Source: Desulfuromonadales bacterium (GTDB taxonomy: Bacteria; Desulfobacterota; Desulfuromonadia; Geobacterales; Pseudopelobacteraceae). From it: 5,292 bases of DNA. Position 1 is the first letter of the stretch. Every line of letters starts with the position of its first letter. Positions 1 to 3,975 of the stretch are shown here, piece after piece. Below the pieces are notes generated by a model. The model was not told where the DNA came from. It saw nothing but the letters and a program-made list of their open reading frames with translations, and did no database searches. The stretch is from the NCBI GenBank assembly GCA_015688915.1, contig JAATGX010000167.1, positions 1-5,292 on the forward strand, written 5' to 3'. Made by a program: the position numbers and the translations under genes.

Positions 1-33
1 GCAGCCGTCGTTACTGGCGAGTTAGGGGGGTAA
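1..33 (+). CDS. Possible 3' tail of an upstream gene (partial)
   Basis: The first reading frame is open from base 1 and ends at a TAA at 31-33, giving the tail AAVVTGELGG. The stop lies one base before the ATG of the next ORF, and the G-run that would be that ORF's ribosome binding site would sit inside this tail. Such packing is typical of an operon. Ten codons are too few to show real coding, and a second frame also ends nearby (TAG at 23-25), so this is a weak call made mainly on the junction. Confidence 0.22.
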   Translation, partial: AAVVTGELGG

Positions 34-34
34 A

Positions 35-277
35 ATGGGAGCATTCCATACATCAAAACCCTACGAGAAAACCTGCTTCAAAGGGCATAGGTACAGCACC
101 GATGACCCAGCCGCACGGTATCTCTCATGGGGCTGTCAACCACGGTGCTTCTGCCCCGAATGCCAGAAGCTGGGCGAGAAACCACCCAAGGCGTGGAGAA
201 AAGTGAAGTCCAGTATCAGCGCCCTGCAATCTGAAGCGCAAACCCAGCCTCAGCCAGGCGAGACAGGCTCTCGATAA
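35..277 (+). CDS. Small cysteine-rich hypothetical protein (80 aa)
   Basis: I do not recognise this protein. The ATG is preceded by a G-rich Shine-Dalgarno-like run (AGGGGGGT, about 24-31), and an in-frame TAG at 23-25 rules out an earlier start. Residues 14-43 carry C14, H18, C34, C38, C40 and C43. The last four, in the pattern C-x3-C-x-C-x2-C, could hold zinc or another metal. The C-terminal part (about 45-80) is basic and then Gln/Ser/Pro-rich, which suggests a disordered tail. The last 62 nt overlap the 3' end of the convergent minus-strand ORF at 216-398, so one of the two may be shorter than drawn or spurious. The strand matches the operon further right, but a minus-strand gene and a spacer separate them. 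Confidence is moderate because the evidence is only a ribosome binding site, a start and a plausible metal motif. Confidence 0.5.
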   Translation: MGAFHTSKPYEKTCFKGHRYSTDDPAARYLSWGCQPRCFCPECQKLGEKPPKAWRKVKSSISALQSEAQTQPQPGETGSR

Positions 278-398
278 CCTCGTCGTAATTATCGCCGAGC
301 ACTGCGGGATGAGACACTACTATTACACCTATGTCGTTACGTTTCGCATCGACGCACATTTGGATGAAGCCGGAAAATTTTTGTTCGTAACTGTTCAT
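216..398 (-). CDS. Small hypothetical protein (60 aa)
   Basis: The minus-strand ATG at 398 has a textbook Shine-Dalgarno (AGGAGG) six bases upstream, the best start signal in the left part of the window. The 60-residue product is soluble-looking. An N-terminal helix-like stretch (about 3-20, with C15) is followed by a hydrophobic strand (GVIVVS, about 24-29), then SHPAVLGDNYDEV, then an amphipathic helix (about 39-51) and a short hydrophobic end. The mix looks like a compact alpha/beta protein or a fragment of one. I recognise no family and see no membrane segment or catalytic motif. It converges with the ORF at 35-277 and diverges from the gene at 564, so it has its own promoter, presumably in 399-480. 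Its strong ribosome binding site makes it the more believable of the two overlapping ORFs. Confidence 0.6.
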   Translation of the reverse strand: MNSYEQKFSGFIQMCVDAKRNDIGVIVVSHPAVLGDNYDEVIESLSRLAEAGFALQIAGR

Positions 399-563
399 CA
401 GCAGCCTCCTGTTTTTTGGGAGAAATTACCGCAGATTTTACGGGAAAACGCAACCTAAAAAACGTGGCAGATCTGCCACAAATTGAGACGATGATTAACA
501 CCAAGCTCACGCGCCGAAGGTCGCGTTAGCGGCTGTTATGCCGGAACAACAAAAGGAGAGGAT
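399..563. promoter_or_regulatory. Divergent spacer between the 216-398 and 564 genes
   Basis: This 165-nt spacer must hold the promoters for the leftward gene ending at 398 and for the rightward five-gene operon starting at 564. It contains the perfect palindrome at 464-479 and, near 511-544, short GC-rich inverted words with small loops. I looked for paired -35 and -10 hexamers on both strands and found no convincing combination. The start of the operon is well marked: AGGAG at 554-558 lies five bases before the ATG at 564. Confidence 0.45.
464..479. promoter_or_regulatory. Perfect 16-bp palindrome: operator or minus-strand terminator
   Basis: GTGGCAGATCTGCCAC is self-complementary over all 16 bases and is centred in the divergent spacer, where a dimeric repressor controlling both neighbours would bind. 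Read on the minus strand, it can also fold as a 6-bp stem with a GATC loop followed by G and six T residues (455-462 region), which looks like a short intrinsic terminator or attenuator upstream of the 216-398 gene. The two readings are not exclusive. No regulator gene next to it is recognisable, so the binding partner is unknown. Confidence 0.45.
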
Positions 564-986
564 ATGCAACCCTGGGAACCGGTAGACGAACTGATGTACC
601 TGGCCTGCGACCACCAGGCCGAGCCCATGAAGGCCGAACCTGATCCGGACAACCCACAAACCTACTGCAGTACGCTGGTCGGCTTCGACCTGGATGATGC
701 TTACGGCAGATCGGTTGCCGAGGTGATCACGGGAGAGGGTAAGGAGGCTGATGAAGCGTTGGCCAAGGCTATCGTGGAGGCCCTGAAACTGACAACTGAA
801 CTGTCAGTCAGGAAACCTCTGCAGGAATTTGATCAGCTCCTGGTGAGGCTGGGAATTACCAATCTGCCGGAGGACAAGAAATCTCTCTGCTACAGCTTCT
901 TTCAACACGGCTGGTACGGCAGAACCGGCCATGCCGCATACCAACAGGCAGTTTCAGAGGAGACAAACCATGCCAACCCTCATTAA
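564..986 (+). CDS. Hypothetical protein, first gene of the five-gene operon (140 aa)
   Basis: I do not recognise this protein. The start is secure: AGGAGAGGAT ends right at the ATG, with AGGAG at 554-558. The N-terminal half is acidic (about residues 1-65, with C15 and C35), followed by a helix-rich stretch (about 50-80) and a Cys/His/aromatic-rich C-terminus (C108, then FFQHGWYGRTGH). No signal peptide or membrane span is visible. The last 17 nt overlap the next gene in another frame, so the two are very likely co-transcribed and translationally coupled. Its position as the operon's leader could fit an accessory or regulatory role, but nothing in the sequence demonstrates this. Coding status is well supported by the ribosome binding site, the length and the packing; function is unknown. 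Confidence 0.72.
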   Translation: MQPWEPVDELMYLACDHQAEPMKAEPDPDNPQTYCSTLVGFDLDDAYGRSVAEVITGEGKEADEALAKAIVEALKLTTELSVRKPLQEFDQLLVRLGITNLPEDKKSLCYSFFQHGWYGRTGHAAYQQAVSEETNHANPH

Positions 987-1335
987 CCCCATTGAAGTCT
1001 GGGACCAGATGACCCCCGAACAGCAGCGCAAGTTCGGCCTCGCCGGTATTTTGCACATCCTCGGGTGGAGCGGTGCCCGGATACCAGAGGTGGAACCTCA
1101 GCAGGCATATATCATTGCGGGCACAGAAGGCACCACCCTGATGGCCCGGGTGCTGGAACCGATGGTCAGCGGCTTGAAAACCAATCCTCCCTTGCCTGAC
1201 CTGAAAGCGCTCTGGATCAGGACCTGCCGGGTCTGCGGCTGTACCGACAGGTACGGCTGCGAAAGCGGGTGCCATTGGGTTGAGGAAGATGTGTGCTCGG
1301 CGTGTGTGGGAGCGGCACAACAGAGGGAGGGGTGA
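970..1335 (+). CDS. Protein with C-terminal cysteine-cluster (zinc-finger-like) motif (121 aa)
   Basis: The start was set at the ATG at 970 because AGAGGAG (about 956-962) lies seven bases upstream; the same frame is open from an ATG at 931 but that start has no such site. Residues 1-80 contain a short helical region and a stretch around IIAGTEG, with no family I can name. The C-terminus holds a dense cysteine cluster: C86-x2-C89-x-C91, C97-x3-C101 (GCHWVEED follows the glycine) and C109-x2-C112. CxxCGCTD, then GCxWVEED, then CSxC is a pattern I associate with short phage- and plasmid-encoded proteins, where it probably binds zinc. It overlaps the upstream gene by 17 nt and ends 3 nt before the next start, so it sits inside a coupled operon. 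A role in nucleic-acid or metal binding is inference. Confidence 0.78.
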   Translation: MPTLINPIEVWDQMTPEQQRKFGLAGILHILGWSGARIPEVEPQQAYIIAGTEGTTLMARVLEPMVSGLKTNPPLPDLKALWIRTCRVCGCTDRYGCESGCHWVEEDVCSACVGAAQQREG

Positions 1336-1338
1336 CCT

Positions 1339-1512
1339 GTGGAGATCTTTATCGCAGTCGTATTTGTCATCTGTGTGGTTTGGATAAATGAGACGTTGGA
1401 GGAAATCCGCGATGCTATCCGGAACCAGCACGACCGTTACGTCCCCGCCTACCGCTCCGGCCCTGCGTTAGGGGCTCGCCCCCGTAGGAAACACCGGGGA
1501 AGAGCTGTATGA
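1339..1512 (+). CDS. Small single-span membrane protein, GTG start (57 aa)
   Basis: This short gene was found by reading the gap between its neighbours. GTG at 1339 is preceded by GGGAGG (about 1325-1330) eight bases upstream, and the frame stays open to TGA at 1510-1512. The TGA overlaps the ATG of the TSCPD gene in an ATGA arrangement, the classic sign of translational coupling. Residues 2-15 (EIFIAVVFVICVVW) form a short hydrophobic segment, followed by an acidic amphipathic helix (about 17-31) and a strongly basic tail (RPRRKHRGR). By the positive-inside rule the C-terminus would be cytoplasmic. The layout recalls small membrane anchors or phage-type small membrane proteins. The function is unknown. 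The region around codons 42-52 also contains a GGGGC/GCCCC hairpin, which may affect translation of the next gene. Confidence 0.6.
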   Translation: MEIFIAVVFVICVVWINETLEEIRDAIRNQHDRYVPAYRSGPALGARPRRKHRGRAV

Positions 1513-1871
1513 CGATTGCCCCTATGACGCCGCCAAAAGTCCCACGCGCTAAACCTCTTCCCGGAGTGACCTACGAAATGGAAACATCCTGCGGCCCGAT
1601 CTACATCACCATCACCCGCGACGTGGGCGGGAACACACTCCAGGGGCTCCTGCTCAGATTCGGTAAAAGCGGCGGATGCGGAGCCGCATTTGCCTACGGC
1701 CTGGCCAATGTCATCAGCTCCGGCCTGCAGGCGGGTATGGAACCCTCCCTGATCTCCAGGGACCTGGGCGGCGTCGTCTGCCACCTGGGTAAGAACACCT
1801 GCATGCACGCGATAGCCAGAGCGTTTGCCGCGGAACTGGGCATTCCGGAAGACGAAAACCACATCCCCTAG
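1509..1871 (+). CDS. Stand-alone TSCPD-domain protein (120 aa)
   Basis: The product matches the TSCPD domain, best known as the C-terminal part of adenosylcobalamin-dependent (class II) ribonucleotide reductase and also found as free-standing small proteins. Recognisable blocks are TSCGPIYITITRD (residues 26-38), LRFGKSGGC (49-57), a helix with GLANVISSGLQAG (64-76), LGGVVC (86-91) and NTCMHAIARAF (96-106), the last replacing the name-giving TSCPD. Four cysteines (C28, C57, C91, C98) fall at the positions expected for a metal or thiol site. No reductase catalytic domain is present, so it is not itself a reductase. The start at 1509 is supported by GGGGAAGAG just upstream and by the ATGA overlap with the small membrane gene. 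It is followed 28 nt later by the radical SAM gene, suggesting that the two act together. Its biochemical role is not established by the sequence. Confidence 0.82.
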   Translation: MTIAPMTPPKVPRAKPLPGVTYEMETSCGPIYITITRDVGGNTLQGLLLRFGKSGGCGAAFAYGLANVISSGLQAGMEPSLISRDLGGVVCHLGKNTCMHAIARAFAAELGIPEDENHIP

Positions 1872-1899
1872 GGGGAACAGCCAGAAGAGGATCAATATC

Positions 1900-2754
1900 A
1901 TGCCGAATGAACCCGCAAACTTCGATCAGGCCCGCACCGGCCACGGAACCAAGGAATGGGCCGATATCAACTACAACATCGGTAAGGGCTGCGCCCACGG
2001 CTGTCTCTACTGCTATGCCTGCCACATTCAGCTCCGACTGAAACGTATCAGTTCGCGTGAAGAGTGGCTGAAAGAGACTGTGAAGCCGAAAGCAATCGGA
2101 ATCAAAACCCGTCAGCCCGGCATCATCATGTACCCCAGCTCGCACGACATCACGCCATTCTATCTCGACCAATCAATTGCAGCACTGCACCAAATGCTCT
2201 CCGTAGGCAACCAGGTGCTGATCGTTTCCAAACCTCATATCGAATGCGTTAGAACCCTAGTGGCCCAACTCGCAAGATACAAGAGCCAAATCCTCTTCCG
2301 CTTCACCATCGGCGCCCTGGACGAAGCGCTTGTCAGACTCTGGGAACCTCAGGCCCCGCCTCCTGCGGAGCGGCTGGAAGCACTGGACTATGTATATGCG
2401 GCAGGGTTCGGTACGTCGGTATCCATTGAACCCATGCTGGCTGGCGTCGATGAGACGCTACGAGTAGTCGAAGCGGTGAAGACGCATGTCTCGAAGACTA
2501 TCTGGATCGGGAAGATGAATCGGATCCGCCAGCGGGTGGACATGAGCACGCCGGAGATCACTCGGGCCGTGGAATCGATCGAGCAGCAACAGTCAGATAA
2601 GGAGGTTCGGAGGCTCTACAGTTTTCTCAACGACAATCCGAGGATCCGCTGGAAGGACTCGATCAAGCAGATCGTAGCGGCGGGCTCATGTCGAAACCTT
2701 TTCAGCGACCTGTCCCACTGCGGATTGTGCGATCGATACGGAGTTTATCCGTAG
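1900..2754 (+). CDS. Radical SAM enzyme, SPL-like group (284 aa)
   Basis: The product has the radical SAM cluster motif C31-x3-C35-x2-C38, with an aromatic before the last Cys and GCLYCYA around it. Such enzymes use a [4Fe-4S] cluster to cleave S-adenosylmethionine and start radical chemistry. Later blocks fit a partial TIM barrel of the spore-photoproduct-lyase-like (COG1533) type: MYPSSHDITPF (77-87), QVLIVSKPH (105-113), SIEPML and IWIGKMN. A tail with C264-x9-C274-x2-C277 could hold an auxiliary iron-sulfur cluster or zinc. The ATG at 1900 was chosen because AGAGG lies about nine bases upstream and the cluster motif then sits at a usual distance; a longer in-frame start at 1825 would run into the TSCPD gene. 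It is the last gene of the operon. The substrate is unknown; a phage-type Gp37/Gp68-like radical SAM family is an alternative assignment. Confidence 0.85.
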   Translation: MPNEPANFDQARTGHGTKEWADINYNIGKGCAHGCLYCYACHIQLRLKRISSREEWLKETVKPKAIGIKTRQPGIIMYPSSHDITPFYLDQSIAALHQMLSVGNQVLIVSKPHIECVRTLVAQLARYKSQILFRFTIGALDEALVRLWEPQAPPPAERLEALDYVYAAGFGTSVSIEPMLAGVDETLRVVEAVKTHVSKTIWIGKMNRIRQRVDMSTPEITRAVESIEQQQSDKEVRRLYSFLNDNPRIRWKDSIKQIVAAGSCRNLFSDLSHCGLCDRYGVYP

Positions 2755-2924
2755 GTTATTGTCACTTGGGTTGGTTTGTTGTTGGGACGCGAAGGGAGAG
2801 AGAGCATGCCAGTGAAAAGATACCCCGCGATAAGGCGCAGCGGGCGAAGCAGCTTGGCCGAAACAGTCAAAAACGGTAACGCTTCGCTCTGTCCATTCGC
2901 TACGCTCATAAACGCGGACGAAAA
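2755..2924. other. Convergent spacer between the radical SAM gene and hicB
   Basis: These 170 nt separate two converging transcription units. I see no strong intrinsic terminator for either. The stretch 2840-2905 is full of short inverted words such as GCGAAGC, GCTTCGC and GCTACGC. A minus-strand frame is open from an ATG at 2909 to a TAA at 2745-2747 (54 codons, with a hydrophobic middle), but it lacks a ribosome binding site. It could be a remnant or chance. Confidence 0.35.
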
Positions 2925-3341
2925 TCACATGACATCGACAACCAGCTTTTTCCCGAAAGCCGCAAGCGCAGTCTCGATCTGTTCAATCCGGCTCTTGTGC
3001 CGTAAAGACAGCAGACGGTCCACTAGCGTCGGGGCCAGGTTAAGCATCCGGGCCAGGTCCGCTTTCTTTTTCCCGGTTTCCAAGAGAGTGTTGTGCAGGA
3101 TCACCTTACCGGCCGCCACCACCGGCAACACGACTACCGGGCGCCCGTCAGCCGGAGAAGGATACGGAATACGCAGCTTTTTATCCATGTACACGTCCAG
3201 GATGGTTTCGAGCGCATCGAGAGCCCAGACCAAAGCGTCTGCCTCATCCTCCCCCTGGGTAATCGCCTCGGGAACGTCCGGGAACGTAACCACAAATCCA
3301 CCCTCTTCAGCGGGTTCTAGATTTACGGGATATGCCAACAT
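2925..3341 (-). CDS. hicB: HicB antitoxin with C-terminal helix-turn-helix (138 aa)
   Basis: HicB binds and neutralises the HicA mRNA interferase and represses its own operon. The N-terminal half (about 1-75) has the partial RNase H-like HicB fold: YPVNLEPAEEGGFVVTFPD, then PEAITQGED, a long helix (about 33-50) and IPYPSP (58-63). The C-terminal part (about 78-128) holds a Cro/Xre-like helix-turn-helix around KKADLARMLNLAPTLVDRLL (92-111), as in the Escherichia coli K-12 type of HicB. Length is close to the usual 135-145 residues. The ATG at 3341 was chosen over the in-frame GTG at 3350 because the GTG lies inside the Shine-Dalgarno and because relatives begin close to the YPV motif. It follows hicA by 13 nt in the same transcript and its HTH matches the paired palindromes upstream of hicA. 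Confidence 0.93.
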   Translation of the reverse strand: MLAYPVNLEPAEEGGFVVTFPDVPEAITQGEDEADALVWALDALETILDVYMDKKLRIPYPSPADGRPVVVLPVVAAGKVILHNTLLETGKKKADLARMLNLAPTLVDRLLSLRHKSRIEQIETALAAFGKKLVVDVM

Positions 3342-3345
3342 GATT

Positions 3346-3356
3346 ATCACCTCCTT
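3346..3356 (-). promoter_or_regulatory. Near-perfect Shine-Dalgarno for hicB
   Basis: The minus strand reads AAGGAGGTGAT, complementary along its length to the 3' end of 16S rRNA, with AGGAGG eight bases before the ATG at 3341. It overlaps the TAA stop of hicA (3355-3357), so ribosomes finishing hicA are delivered to the hicB start. It makes hicB translation far stronger than that of hicA, which has no such site. This would favour antitoxin excess. Confidence 0.88.
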
Positions 3357-3531
3357 ATTTCAGACCGAGTTGCTTTTTGATGCCCTCCATCGTGCCTTTC
3401 TTCAAGTCTGTGTTGTGCATGGGCAGGATGGAAAAATGATCACCAAGGAAAACTTTAACGTGGCTACCTTTGGCATGTTCAAAGGTGCAACCCTGTTTCT
3501 CTAGCCATCTTTTGAATTCCTTGCTGTTCAT
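3355..3531 (-). CDS. hicA: HicA mRNA interferase toxin (58 aa)
   Basis: HicA is a small double-stranded-RNA-binding-fold ribonuclease that cleaves mRNA and arrests growth when its antitoxin is lost. The product has the family's full layout: SKEFKRWLEKQG helix (3-14), GSHVKV strand (22-27) with the catalytic histidine at H24, then a strand with SILPMH and the C-terminal helix KKGTMEGIKKQLGL. The length of 58 residues is typical, and the active-site histidine is intact, so the toxin looks functional. The ATG at 3531 was preferred to an in-frame TTG at 3549, which would add six residues with no family counterpart and would lie inside the promoter. No Shine-Dalgarno precedes the ATG. Order hicA-hicB is as in E. 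coli K-12. Likely role here: stabilisation of the mobile element or defence. Confidence 0.93.
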   Translation of the reverse strand: MNSKEFKRWLEKQGCTFEHAKGSHVKVFLGDHFSILPMHNTDLKKGTMEGIKKQLGLK

Positions 3532-3538
3532 GGATAGA

Positions 3539-3567
3539 AATATAAACAAATATGTTTATAGAGTCAA
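3539..3567 (-). promoter_or_regulatory. hicAB promoter (sigma70-type)
   Basis: On the minus strand, TTGACT (3562-3567) and TATATT (3539-3544) are separated by exactly 17 bp, a near-consensus housekeeping promoter. The expected start of transcription falls at about 3532, one base before the hicA ATG, so the hicA message would be essentially leaderless. A second possible pair, TTGTTT (3577-3582) and TATAAA (3555-3560) with 16 bp between, would give a leader of about 17 nt, also without a Shine-Dalgarno. Both are overlapped by the palindromic operators. Confidence 0.72.
3541..3560. promoter_or_regulatory. Probable HicB operator 1 (20-bp palindrome)
   Basis: TATAAACA-AATA-TGTTTATA is an inverted repeat with perfect 8-bp arms. 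It covers part of the -10 hexamer and nearly all of the spacer of the hicAB promoter, so a bound dimer would block RNA polymerase. The HTH-carrying HicB encoded just downstream is the obvious ligand; that pairing is inference. Confidence 0.75.
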
Positions 3568-3573
3568 GTAAAA

Positions 3574-3593
3574 TATAAACAAATATGTGTATA
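3574..3593. promoter_or_regulatory. Probable HicB operator 2 (20-bp palindrome)
   Basis: TATAAACA-AATA-TGTGTATA copies operator 1 with one change (G at 3589 for T). Together with three flanking A residues, the two sites form 23-bp direct repeats (3538-3560 and 3571-3593) exactly 33 bp apart, about three helical turns, so dimers would sit on the same face of the DNA. It lies just upstream of the -35 hexamer. Confidence 0.72.
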
Positions 3594-3704
3594 ATTTTTT
3601 CTTATTCGATCATCAACTTCAAAAACAGAGCAGTGGCGCGCCAAGGCCCAACAAGCCCCGGCGAGGTCTTACCCTCGAAACCGAATGTCTTTTCAAGCCC
3701 CATT

Positions 3705-3734
3705 AAGCCCTGAAAAGGCTTAACAGGGCTTTTT
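3705..3734 (+). terminator. Terminator-like hairpin with T-run
   Basis: AAGCCCTG (3705-3712) pairs with CAGGGCTT (3724-3731) across an 11-nt loop, and the right arm runs into five T residues (3730-3734). Read rightward, this resembles an intrinsic terminator. A competing pairing, TTAAGCC (3703-3709) with GGCTTAA (3717-3723), uses part of the same sequence, so the segment could switch between folds. No rightward gene lies upstream, so a terminator role would need an unrecognised transcript; it may simply be the first member of the hairpin array. Confidence 0.4.
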
Positions 3735-3750
3735 GAGCCTTACATACTTT

Positions 3751-3779
3751 CCCGAAAAGGCCCGCCTGGGCTTTTCGGG
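3751..3779. repeat. Hairpin with bulged G, array copy 1
   Basis: CCCGAAAAGGCCC (3751-3763) pairs with GGGCTTTTCGGG (3768-3779) around the loop GCCT. All bases pair except one extra G in the left arm. The inner half, AAGGCCC-loop-GGGCTT, is shared with the next hairpin, while the outer half differs but is compensated on both sides, which points to selection for structure. Confidence 0.7.
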
Positions 3780-3790
3780 ACTTATAAAGC

Positions 3791-3819
3791 CCCGTCAAGG
3801 CCCATCAGGGCTTGACGGG
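3791..3819. repeat. Hairpin with bulged G, array copy 2
   Basis: CCCGTCAAGGCCC (3791-3803) pairs with GGGCTTGACGGG (3808-3819) around the loop ATCA, again with a single unpaired G in the left arm. It starts exactly 40 bp after the previous hairpin and has the same arm lengths, loop size and bulge position. The middle bases (GTCA against GAAA) differ but remain paired. Confidence 0.7.
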
Positions 3820-3851
3820 CATATGGTTGATTTCGGGGTGAGTGCATGGTG

Positions 3852-3868
3852 TGCGGACAAGGTCCGCA
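3852..3868. repeat. 7-bp stem hairpin near candidate nic region
   Basis: TGCGGAC (3852-3858) and GTCCGCA (3862-3868) are perfect inverted repeats around a 3-nt loop. They directly follow the G/T-rich stretch considered as a possible nic region. Confidence 0.55.
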
Positions 3869-3870
3869 TC

Positions 3871-3950
3871 GTCCACAAGTCCACAGGCCTGCCCGCCGTA
3901 AGCGAAATGCGGAGCTTTCGCGGCGGGCTAAGACTGTGGACCCTGTGGGC
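3871..3950. repeat. Nested inverted repeat with paired GTCCACA sites
   Basis: The core is GCCCGCCG (3891-3898) against CGGCGGGC (3921-3928), with an inner CGAAA (3903-3907) against TTTCG (3916-3920). Outside it, GTCCACAG (3879-3886) pairs with CTGTGGAC (3934-3941). GTCCACA is also repeated directly at 3871 and 3879, and TGTGGAC at 3935 is followed by TGTGGGC at 3944, so both flanks hold two half-sites. This looks like protein-binding sites flanking an extrudable hairpin, as expected in a transfer origin or a partition or replication control site. Confidence 0.62.
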
Positions 3951-3975
3951 GACAGAGCAGTTGGTTGAAACCTAG

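Noticed and set aside
464..480. Sigma54 promoter (TGGCAG start)
   Set aside because: There is no GC dinucleotide at the required distance from the GG, so the -24/-12 spacing fails; the palindrome explains the match.
493..545. Integron attC-like site (TTAACAC ... GTTATGCC)
   Set aside because: The core does not fit GTTRRRY, the matching inverse core is missing, and no integrase is present in the window.
856..1431. 191-codon minus-strand frame and other minus-strand frames over 1098-2172
   Set aside because: They oppose the coupled plus-strand operon and have no family-like sequence or good ribosome binding sites.
2745..2909. 54-codon minus-strand frame with a hydrophobic middle in the radical SAM-hicB spacer
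   Set aside because: No ribosome binding site and no recognisable family, and it overlaps the end of the radical SAM gene; kept only as a note in the spacer entry.
2776..3504. 242-codon plus-strand open frame across hicB and hicA
   Set aside because: It is antisense to two genes recognised by sequence and shows no family features; its composition is Ser/Arg-rich as expected for a shadow.
3642..3819. CRISPR-like or type III toxin-antitoxin RNA repeat array
   Set aside because: Repeat units are few, unequal and internally palindromic, with no constant repeat plus unique spacers and no ToxN-like gene beside them.
3871..3950. DnaA boxes and replication origin
   Set aside because: GTCCACA/TGTGGAC resembles part of a DnaA box, but none matches TTATNCACA and there is no AT-rich unwinding stretch or replication gene next to it.
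3733..3975. 80-codon plus frame across the hairpin array
   Set aside because: It starts at a non-ATG codon without a Shine-Dalgarno, and its sequence is simply the translation of inverted repeats.
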